Shown here one piece after another: positions 1 to 5,107 of a DNA stretch of 6,009 bases. The notes beneath the pieces are model-generated. The model did no database searches and had not been told where the DNA came from. It was given only the letters and a program-made list of their open reading frames with translations. Position 1 is the stretch's first letter; each line of letters opens with the position of its first letter. Made by a program: the position numbers and the translations under genes. Source of the stretch: Thiotrichaceae bacterium (GTDB lineage Bacteria > Pseudomonadota > Gammaproteobacteria > Thiotrichales > Thiotrichaceae); the NCBI GenBank assembly GCA_027008885.1, contig JALVDQ010000007.1, forward strand, positions 1-6,009, read 5' to 3'.

Positions 1-105
1 CTAGATATTTCTCAATTTTCGTTAAATATATAAATAAAACAATGATTCGCCTCAAATTGATAAAAAATCGAGTCAAATCAGCTTTCCCTCGCTACGACTC
101 ATATC
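1..105. other. AT-rich stretch without a recognisable gene
   Basis: All frames on both strands are interrupted by stops and I find no RNA gene or clear promoter. The only local symmetry is a weak 5-base pair of GAGTC and GACTC around positions 70-100. It lies downstream of the minus-strand PilJ-module gene and is probably a spacer to a gene outside the window. Confidence 0.5.
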
Positions 106-230
106 CTGGGAGCCTGTCTGAAAACTAAGTTTTTAAAAATTTAAGTCAATATATAGTGGTTTTTGTATTGAGAAAACACTATATATTGTGGTCGCATTTT
201 TTGGAAGCTAGTTCTCAGACAAGCTCCTAG
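106..230. repeat. Fold-back (MITE-like) element with nested inverted repeats
   Basis: Outer arms at 106-131 and 205-230 match in 21 of 26 positions when one is reverse-complemented; the core is GGAGCYTGTCTGA. Nested inside, 147-163 (CAATATATAGTGGTTTT) pairs with 173-188 over 16 positions with one bulged G, leaving a 9-base loop. The whole 125-base unit could fold as a cruciform or a long RNA hairpin. It contains no open reading frame. Size, terminal inverted repeats and lack of coding resemble a miniature inverted-repeat transposable element (inference). No clean target duplication is visible: the flanking CTGG and CTAG match only 3 of 4. The right arm runs over the TAG stop of the neighbouring gene, so the structure may also end that transcript. 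Confidence 0.6.
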
Positions 231-1150
231 CCATTATCAGACAAGACCTCATACATCTTTACTGCTGCGTTCATTTCTTTTAATAAAGGCATATTCATTT
301 GAGCGATTTTTCGCAAGCCTGCATCTGACAAATCCATGCTAAGCAATGCCAGCTTGTACTTTTGCCACAGCTTGTCTACTACTGCCAACTGCTTTAAAAC
401 CAGAGGCTCGGTTGTTTTTGACAAGCCCTGACTGGGATCACCATCACGCAAACCTTTTAGCGTTCTGTCAAACAGTGCAATCGTTTTTTCCAGGTTTTCC
501 CTGTTTTCTTTCTCCCTGACATGAGCCGCTATGAGCAAATATTCCTTTGCCATTTTCTGCGTTAACATTCTCTGCCGACCAGACAGGTTTACAACCGCCG
601 CAAGATCATTCAAATCAGAGCCTGCCGCTTTCTCATACATATAGACTGCCTTGTTCATTTCTCTTAATAATGGCAGATTTTCTTTTGCCACTCTTTCAAT
701 ATAGGGCAGATCAACTTTCCTTCCCTTGATCACTGGCAATACGTTTTTGGAAAATCCCAGCCACAGTGCAGACACCACATTCATCTGCTCAAGTATGTCT
801 TTATCATGTGTCGGGTTCAGATGCAGACTCTTGTCGCCATTTATCAAGCCCTTCAGTGTTTTGGCAAACATCAGTGCCGAGCCTGCCAAATTAGTGCGGT
901 TCTTTTCGACATCAATCGCATGATAAATCAGCAGTATTTCCTTGCTCATTTTTTGGGTCAACATACGCTGTCTGCCCGCGAGATTAATAACAACCCCCAT
1001 CTGCCGGTTAATGACCCCGAGTTCTTCGGCAACCAGTGCATTAATTTTTGCCTGCAATTGCTGCGTTTTGTCTCCCGCCCAGGAAGCTGTAGAAACAACT
1101 AAAATACTGGCGATCAAAAACAGCTTCAATATTAGTGGGTGTAACTTCAT
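227..1150 (-). CDS. Exported protein with two tandem PilJ/NarX-like sensory modules
   Basis: The 307-residue product starts with a signal peptide: Lys at 2 and 9, a hydrophobic core about 10-20, and a likely cut after Ala25 (motif SWA). The rest is an internal duplication. Module 1 is about residues 45-175 and module 2 about 180-303. Each opens with a near-identical motif, NLAGRQRMLTQKM (56-68) and NLSGRQRMLTQKM (188-200), continues with helices and a conserved LKGL.(D/N)GD segment (99-106, 231-238), and closes with (L/M)PLL(K/R)EMN.AV.MYE. This is the pattern of the PilJ N-terminal domain family (type IV pili methyl-accepting chemotaxis protein N-terminus). Its opening motif corresponds to the ligand-binding P-box of NarX-type nitrate sensors (family knowledge). 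Unlike PilJ or NarX it has no second membrane segment, HAMP, methyl-accepting or kinase domain, so I infer a soluble periplasmic ligand-binding or accessory protein. The ligand is unknown. The ATG at 1150 has an AAGGA site 7 bases upstream. The stop codon lies inside the arm of the fold-back element. Family assignment is strong, function weak. Confidence 0.85.
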   Translation of the reverse strand: MKLHPLILKLFLIASILVVSTASWAGDKTQQLQAKINALVAEELGVINRQMGVVINLAGRQRMLTQKMSKEILLIYHAIDVEKNRTNLAGSALMFAKTLKGLINGDKSLHLNPTHDKDILEQMNVVSALWLGFSKNVLPVIKGRKVDLPYIERVAKENLPLLREMNKAVYMYEKAAGSDLNDLAAVVNLSGRQRMLTQKMAKEYLLIAAHVREKENRENLEKTIALFDRTLKGLRDGDPSQGLSKTTEPLVLKQLAVVDKLWQKYKLALLSMDLSDAGLRKIAQMNMPLLKEMNAAVKMYEVLSDNG

Positions 1151-1157
1151 GACCTCA

Positions 1158-1162
1158 TCCTT
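1158..1162 (-). promoter_or_regulatory. Ribosome binding site of the PilJ-module gene
   Basis: On the minus strand AAGGA ends 7 bases before the ATG at 1150-1148. A second purine run, GAGG, sits closer to the start. This supports the chosen start, which also places the signal peptide at the exact N-terminus. Confidence 0.6.
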
Positions 1163-1170
1163 GATGACAC

Positions 1171-1200
1171 ATTAAAATTGGGTAATTCGTAAGTATCCAA
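1171..1200 (-). promoter_or_regulatory. Candidate promoter of the PilJ-module gene
   Basis: On the minus strand TTGGAT (1200-1195) and TTTAAT (1176-1171) are 18 bases apart and resemble -35 and -10 boxes. Transcription would begin near 1164, leaving a leader of only about 14 bases that still contains the ribosome binding site. The region is AT-rich, so chance matches are likely. Confidence 0.25.
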
Positions 1201-1212
1201 ACAAAATTAATT

Positions 1213-1228
1213 TAACAAAATTTTGTTA
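1213..1228. repeat. Perfect 16-bp AT palindrome upstream of the PilJ-module gene
   Basis: TAACAAAATTTTGTTA equals its own reverse complement. Its centre is about 56 bases upstream of the start point proposed for the PilJ-module gene, a usual distance for an activator site. It also directly abuts the larger inverted repeat beginning at 1229. It may be an operator or just the edge of that repeat; the sequence does not decide. Confidence 0.35.
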
Positions 1229-1314
1229 CCTGTTTTTTGATATTCAAGGCATTGCGACGGGAGCATAGTAGGGCTATGTGACCAAAGCAATAACGAAGAA
1301 GATCAGAAAACAGG
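1229..1314. repeat. 86-bp imperfect inverted repeat with several paired blocks
   Basis: Outer arms CCTGTTTTTTGAT (1229-1241) and ATCAGAAAACAGG (1302-1314) pair in 12 of 13 positions. Inside, ATTGC (1251-1255) pairs with GCAAT (1287-1291), and at the centre CATAG (1264-1268) pairs with CTATG (1274-1278) around the loop TAGGG. A two-base GG/CC match at 1259-1260 and 1282-1283 lies between these. The symmetric block order indicates a folded repeat unit, like the small dispersed palindromic repeats in proteobacterial spacers (inference). I see no other copy in this window. Confidence 0.55.
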
Positions 1315-1383
1315 GGCTAAATTGTTAGATTAATTTTGAGCGGGTACTTCTTATAGTGTAGCAAACTATACAGACACAGATTA

Positions 1384-1423
1384 AACCCATCGCAAAAATA
1401 TATCAAAACAGGGGGGGATGGGT
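1384..1423. repeat. Poly-G repeat unit, copy 1, closed by a short hairpin
   Basis: The 17-base AT-rich stretch AAAAATATATCAAAACA (1394-1410) is followed by seven G and then ATGGGT. ACCCATC (1384-1390) and GATGGGT (1417-1423) are exact reverse complements, so this copy can close into a 7-bp stem with a 26-base loop. A second copy without the left stem arm lies at 1510-1540. Confidence 0.5.
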
Positions 1424-1429
1424 GTTTCT

Positions 1430-1457
1430 GAGGACAGAGGACAGAAGACAGAGGACG
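1430..1457. repeat. Four tandem copies of a 7-base repeat (GAGGACA)
   Basis: The 28 bases divide exactly into four 7-mers. The first two are GAGGACA, the third is GAAGACA, and the fourth ends in G instead of A. It lies between the poly-G unit and the GTAGCCCG palindrome and is not inside a gene. Short tandem arrays like this usually arise by slippage. Confidence 0.6.
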
Positions 1458-1503
1458 GCAACGTAGCCCGTATGAAGCCCCGCGGAATACGGGACAATGT
1501 TGC
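1458..1503. repeat. GTAGCCCG...CGGG-type palindromic repeat
   Basis: CCCGTAT (1467-1473) pairs perfectly with ATACGGG (1487-1493) around a 13-base loop rich in G and C, and GCAAC (1458-1462) can pair with GTTGC (1499-1503) further out. The layout, GTAGCCCG at 1463-1470 followed by GCGGAAT-CGGG, resembles the GTAGCCCGGAT...GCGGAATCCGGG repeat that I recall as common in proteobacterial spacers. Here the stem has T and A where that form has G and C, with pairing kept. The family link is from memory, not a search. Confidence 0.5.
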
Positions 1504-1509
1504 GAATAT

Positions 1510-1540
1510 AAAAATATGTGAAAAAAGGGGGGGGATGGGT
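1510..1540. repeat. Poly-G repeat unit, copy 2
   Basis: AAAAATATGTGAAAAAA (1510-1526) matches the equivalent 17 bases of copy 1 in 14 positions and is followed by eight G and ATGGGT. The two units start 116 bases apart and have the same orientation. They bracket the 7-base tandem repeat and the GTAGCCCG palindrome, which suggests one composite repeat block. Confidence 0.5.
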
Positions 1541-1578
1541 AGCGGAGACCAAGAACATTGTAGTCTCTGAACAGAACC

Positions 1579-1607
1579 CTGAAAGCCTTATCCATTAAGG
1601 CTTTCAG
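1579..1607 (-). terminator. Perfect 12-bp hairpin downstream of the ankyrin gene
   Basis: CTGAAAGCCTTA (1579-1590) and TAAGGCTTTCAG (1596-1607) are exact reverse complements around a 5-base loop. Read on the minus strand, the stem begins 21 bases after the TAG stop of the ankyrin gene, where a terminator or 3'-end-protecting hairpin is expected. It is not a textbook intrinsic terminator, because the bases after the stem are GGTTCTGTTC and not a clean U run. The stem is certain; the termination role is inferred from position. Confidence 0.55.
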
Positions 1608-1627
1608 AGGGGCTTGCCATTCAGGTG

Positions 1628-3727
1628 CTATTTAATGATCTTGACCTTTAAGGCTCTGGTTGCACCAATCTCAACGGCTGTTCTTGCGCCCTTGCGTCGC
1701 AGGTAGTTCGCTATGCCCAGCAAACCACGGGTGCGCGCGATATCATAGGGTGATTGCTGGCGATTATTGAGCACATTCACTTTGGCACCCTTATCAATCA
1801 ACAGCTTGGCAATCTGCGCCTTGCGCCAGCTAAGTGCATCGGTGAGCGGGGTTTCTCCCGAGTTGTTTACCGTATTGGGTTCAGCACCCGCCTCTAGCAA
1901 TCGTCTTACAACTGGTAAGTTTCTGCTCAGTACGGCAGTATGCAAGGGTGAATTACCAAAGCTGTCCAGCACATTAAGTTGAGGATGATACTTCAACAGC
2001 AGATTCACCATCCCCAGATGTTTTTTGTTGACTGCCAGATGCAACGCAGTTTGGCGACTATTACCGCGTATATTAACATCAGCATGTGCATTTAAAAGCA
2101 TACGCATCATATTCAGATCAGCCTTGTCAATCGCAACATGCAGGGCAGTTCTCAAACCATAACGTCTTTCATAGTTAGGCTTGGCACCTGCCTTTAAAAG
2201 CATTTTCATCAGGGGAATATTGACTTGTTCTGCAGCCAGAATCAGTGGCGTATTACCAGATGAATCAGCCTCATTAACATTTGCCCTGGCATTAATCAGT
2301 GCTTCCGAAAATGCAATATTCTTTTTGCTTAATGCCATCTGCAAGGGCGTTTGATTATAACGATCCTTGATATTGGGATTTGCGCCAGCCCTTAGCAGTT
2401 CCCTGGTCATGCCAAGCTTGCCATCCCTGACCGCCATTAGCAGAGGTGTTTCTTTTGCCTTGTTTTTGGCATTTACGGGGGCGCCCGCATTGATCAGGTA
2501 AGTCACCAGCAGTGGCTTTTTCTCACGCACTGCGATATGCAGCAAACTGTCCTTGCTGTAATTGGAAAGCACCCTGACATCCGCATGATGATTTAGGAGC
2601 AGAATCGCCATATCCGGCTTCTCCTTGTGGATGGCAACCTGAATCGGTGTCTGTTTGTTATAGTCTTTTATATTAACATCTGCACCGCCATCCAGCAGCG
2701 TTTGCGCGAGTGGCAGATTGTCATCAGAGACTGCCTTGTGCAACAGGCTGTCAAGCACATATTTCTGGTCTGGATCAGCACCCAGTTTTAACAGCAGCGC
2801 AACCATTTTCATGTCTTTTTGCTCCGCCGCAATAAACAGCAATGGTTTTTCATGCTTTGGGTTCAGCGAAGCACCTGCCTGCACCAGCATTTTCAAGGCT
2901 TTGGCATCGTGCTTTTTCATCGCCTTTAGCAATAGCGGCTGATAGCGCAGATTTTTGCGCTTTCTTGCATGATTTAACAAGCCCTGCAAAATCGCATAAT
3001 TGGTCGGTTCGCTCTTTAGTGGATAAGCAAGCGTATCTTCCAGGCGGGCTAACTGATCAAGGTCTTTACCCCGGCTTAAAAACAGATTGGCAATGCGCCA
3101 CTTGCCCAGACGCAAAATATCAGGCAACAGGTTGTTTCCACGATAATGAATTGCGCGCGGCTCGATGCTCAATAACTGGGCGACACGAGCGGCATCATTA
3201 TCGGCAACTGCCAGTGACAGCACCTTGCCGACTGATACAATCCTGGCGCGTTCTTTATACGGCAGATTAAGATAAGATGGTGGATAATTATTGGCAAAAT
3301 AAGTGCGCTCTATTTCCTGTTTGAAATAGTTTTTAGCCGGATCAGCACCACGCCTTAACAACCACCTGACCATACCCGCCTGGGCATTCGCCAAAGCAAT
3401 ATCATAAGCCGTACCACTGGCATACTGATAGCGCTGGTTTCCCGCCATAAACTGCTTGACCTTGTCAGCACGCACACTCACCTGTTTAATCACATCACGG
3501 TTAGTTGAGGTATAGTCAATCGGCACCCCCATTTGCAGATAACGCTGCGCCATGCCACGATTATTGGCAGCCACAGCAAGCAGGAACTGATCACCTGCGG
3601 TTAACTCCTGCTGACTTTTTTCCCTGGCAAATGCCATCGAAAAACTGCCAGAAAACAGCAGCAGACAGCTTAATACTATTAATACTAAACGGGGTATATT
3701 ATTTAAAAACAGACTTAATCTGGACAT
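1628..3727 (-). CDS. Exported ankyrin-repeat protein
   Basis: The 699-residue product has a signal peptide (Arg3 and Arg13, hydrophobic core about 14-29, likely cut after AFA at 34) and then almost only ankyrin repeats. Thirteen clear units of about 33 residues run from 262 to 683. Examples begin at 326, 359, 393, 426, 459, 492, 526, 559, 592 and 625, each with a (T/S)(P/A/L)L..A core and an ending like LLL.AGA.(P/V)N. Degenerate units can be read at about 43-73, 105-132, 169-195 and 200-225. No enzyme domain or later membrane segment is visible. Ankyrin repeats bind other proteins, so I infer a periplasmic or secreted scaffold of unknown partner. The frame stays open 16 codons upstream, but the start at 3727 is preferred because AAGGAGAGG lies 6 bases before it and the signal peptide then begins at residue 1. 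The tail after 683 is short and basic (ending KVKIIK). It is divergent from holA, and its 3' end faces the repeat cluster. Confidence 0.9.
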   Translation of the reverse strand: MSRLSLFLNNIPRLVLIVLSCLLLFSGSFSMAFAREKSQQELTAGDQFLLAVAANNRGMAQRYLQMGVPIDYTSTNRDVIKQVSVRADKVKQFMAGNQRYQYASGTAYDIALANAQAGMVRWLLRRGADPAKNYFKQEIERTYFANNYPPSYLNLPYKERARIVSVGKVLSLAVADNDAARVAQLLSIEPRAIHYRGNNLLPDILRLGKWRIANLFLSRGKDLDQLARLEDTLAYPLKSEPTNYAILQGLLNHARKRKNLRYQPLLLKAMKKHDAKALKMLVQAGASLNPKHEKPLLFIAAEQKDMKMVALLLKLGADPDQKYVLDSLLHKAVSDDNLPLAQTLLDGGADVNIKDYNKQTPIQVAIHKEKPDMAILLLNHHADVRVLSNYSKDSLLHIAVREKKPLLVTYLINAGAPVNAKNKAKETPLLMAVRDGKLGMTRELLRAGANPNIKDRYNQTPLQMALSKKNIAFSEALINARANVNEADSSGNTPLILAAEQVNIPLMKMLLKAGAKPNYERRYGLRTALHVAIDKADLNMMRMLLNAHADVNIRGNSRQTALHLAVNKKHLGMVNLLLKYHPQLNVLDSFGNSPLHTAVLSRNLPVVRRLLEAGAEPNTVNNSGETPLTDALSWRKAQIAKLLIDKGAKVNVLNNRQQSPYDIARTRGLLGIANYLRRKGARTAVEIGATRALKVKIIK

Positions 3728-3733
3728 AGAAAT

Positions 3734-3742
3734 CCTCTCCTT
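3734..3742 (-). promoter_or_regulatory. Strong ribosome binding site deciding the ankyrin gene start
   Basis: AAGGAGAGG on the minus strand ends 6 bases before the ATG at 3727. The upstream in-frame ATG at 3775 would place this site inside the coding region and put 16 mostly polar residues ahead of the signal peptide, so the inner start is preferred. Confidence 0.8.
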
Positions 3743-3816
3743 GGAAATAGCAAATAAATTAATTGGAACAAGCAAAAAAAGGGGGTATCGCTCATTAAAA
3801 CAACTAATAGCTAAAG

Positions 3817-3838
3817 ACTATAGCTCATTTTTATAGCA
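3817..3838 (-). promoter_or_regulatory. Candidate promoter region of the ankyrin gene
   Basis: On the minus strand there is an extended -10 box, TGCTATAAA (3838-3830), and just downstream a second -10-like hexamer, TATAGT (3822-3817). No good -35 is seen at 16-18 bases from either. Either would give a leader of roughly 80-100 bases before the ATG at 3727. Confidence 0.3.
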
Positions 3839-3901
3839 AAATCAGATAAACTGTTTTTAACACTCAAATTTTTTTTAGCAACAATATGTCACCATCAATT
3901 G

Positions 3902-3910
3902 TGCTAAGAT
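3902..3910 (+). promoter_or_regulatory. Candidate extended -10 promoter of holA
   Basis: TGCTAAGAT fits an extended -10 box (TG, one base, TAAGAT). Transcription would begin near 3917, about 45 bases before the holA ATG. No clear -35 is present, which is usual for extended -10 promoters. The spacer is AT-rich, so this is a suggestion only. Confidence 0.3.
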
Positions 3911-3935
3911 ATTTTTTTACAAGCAGGTATTCCTC

Positions 3936-3945
3936 CGCTATAGCG
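3936..3945. repeat. 10-bp palindrome in the holA leader
   Basis: CGCTATAGCG is a perfect palindrome, 16 bases before the holA start. It has no loop, so it is more plausible as a protein-binding site than as a hairpin. The holA start itself has no good ribosome binding site; only AAAGC precedes it. Confidence 0.25.
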
Positions 3946-3961
3946 AAGTTTTATTAAAGCA

Positions 3962-5041
3962 ATGAAATTAAATGTCGATCAGTTAAGCCGCTTTTTACAA
4001 AACCAGAAAACGAATTTTCCGCAGGTTTTTCTGCTGGCGGGTGATGAGCCTTTGCAAAAGATGGAGGCGGCTGATGCAATTCGTGATTTTGCAAAACAGC
4101 AGGGGTTTTCGGAGCGTGATATTTTACATGCAGATAATCAGTTTAACTGGAGTGCTTTGCTGGATGCATCGAATAATTTGTCACTGTTTAGCGAAAAAAA
4201 GGTGCTGGATTTGCGGGTGCTGACAAAAACCCCCGGTAATGCAGGTAGTCAGGCAATACGCGAGTATATGCAGAATCCACCAGATGACAAATTATTGCTT
4301 GTTCAGTGCCAGAAACTTGTTGGCAATGCACGCAATGCTGCCTGGGTCAAGGCGATTGACAAGGCGGGAGTTGTCATTCAGATTTGGGAGAAATCAACAA
4401 CTGAAACCATGGCATGGGTGGCAAAGCGGCTACATCAGCAGGGGATGCGTGCGACACCTGAAGCGGTGCGCCTTTTGACTGAGCGCGTCGAGGGTAATCT
4501 GCTGGCTGCCACACAGGAAATCAGCAAGCTGGCGCTGTTATTTCACAAACAGGACGCCAACGATGCAAAGGAAACACTGATTAATGAAGAGCAGGTTCTG
4601 GCATCCGTAAGCGACAGCTCCCGTTATACGATTTTTGACCTGTCTAATGCGGTAATGCTGGGTGATAGCCATCGTGTGCAGCATATTCACCATAATCTGA
4701 AAGCAGAGGGTGTACCCGTACAACTGGTTCTGTGGACGCTTAGCGATCTTGCGCGACAACTTTATCATGCCAGTTTTTTACTCCGAAATGGTGCGCCCAT
4801 GGCACAAATTCTGTCAAAATTGCCAAGACCACGACAAAAACCTTTTCAGCTCGCTTTACAGCGTTTGCAGTCTGCTGACTGGATAGGCATACTGAACCAG
4901 TATGCCGATATTGATCGTTTGTCCAAAGGTCAGGGTGAAATAGCCAATAAAGGAATGGTCAGGGTGTGGTCTGACTTGCTAGAATTGGCACTGGTTTTAG
5001 CGGGTCAGGCGAGCATACAGGCTGAGAGTATCCACTGGTAG
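3962..5041 (+). CDS. holA: DNA polymerase III delta subunit
   Basis: HolA is the subunit of the clamp-loader complex that opens the beta sliding clamp ring so it can be placed on DNA. The 359-residue product is close to the Escherichia coli length (343). Visible family features are the N-terminal PQVFLLAGDEPL segment (20-31), which begins the clamp-loader fold and lacks a working ATP-binding loop as usual for delta. These are followed by SLFSEKKVLDLR (74-85), VEGNLLAATQEISKLALL (176-193), SVSDSSRYTIFDLSNAVMLGD starting at 215, and the C-terminal IDRLSKGQ (317-324). A short extra polar stretch at about 196-206 (QDANDAKE) accounts for part of the added length. The first ATG is used because the N-terminus aligns with family proteins, though the ribosome binding site is weak. 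proA follows after 66 bases in the same direction. In many gammaproteobacteria lptE precedes holA; here it does not. Confidence 0.95.
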   Translation: MKLNVDQLSRFLQNQKTNFPQVFLLAGDEPLQKMEAADAIRDFAKQQGFSERDILHADNQFNWSALLDASNNLSLFSEKKVLDLRVLTKTPGNAGSQAIREYMQNPPDDKLLLVQCQKLVGNARNAAWVKAIDKAGVVIQIWEKSTTETMAWVAKRLHQQGMRATPEAVRLLTERVEGNLLAATQEISKLALLFHKQDANDAKETLINEEQVLASVSDSSRYTIFDLSNAVMLGDSHRVQHIHHNLKAEGVPVQLVLWTLSDLARQLYHASFLLRNGAPMAQILSKLPRPRQKPFQLALQRLQSADWIGILNQYADIDRLSKGQGEIANKGMVRVWSDLLELALVLAGQASIQAESIHW

Positions 5042-5107
5042 TTGTCGGCTTACATGCAAACTACCCCAACCTGCAAAACTTGATTGATTAATTACTAACG
5101 ACATCTA

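Noticed and set aside
806..1102. Open frame of 98 codons on the plus strand
   Set aside because: It is antisense to the well-supported PilJ-module gene and its Cys- and Gln-rich product is an artefact of that gene's codons.
1384..1540. CRISPR-like array from the two poly-G units
   Set aside because: There are only two copies, with mismatches and a 116-base distance filled with other repeats; no regular spacers or cas genes are present.
1411..1540. G-quadruplex in the G-rich runs
   Set aside because: Each unit offers one long G run and one GGG; four closely spaced G tracts are not clearly available without splitting a single run.
1317..1595. Open frame of 92 codons on the minus strand
   Set aside because: Its start lies in the loop of the 12-bp hairpin, it reads across the poly-G units, the tandem heptamers and the GTAGCCCG palindrome, it has no ribosome binding site, and its composition (many Cys, Pro, Tyr, Leu) is that of translated repeats.
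2842..3270. Open frame of 142 codons on the plus strand
   Set aside because: It lies entirely antisense to the ankyrin gene, whose repeats are clearly coding, and the product has no recognisable domain.
1..3727. Toxin-antitoxin, defence or secretion system formed by the ankyrin and PilJ-module genes
   Set aside because: Neither protein has a nuclease, protease, nucleotide-binding or secretion-apparatus motif, and nothing links them beyond orientation and export signals.
3728..3775. Longer form of the ankyrin protein starting at 3775
   Set aside because: The strong AAGGAGAGG site would fall within the coding part, and the extra 16 residues would precede an otherwise ideal signal peptide.
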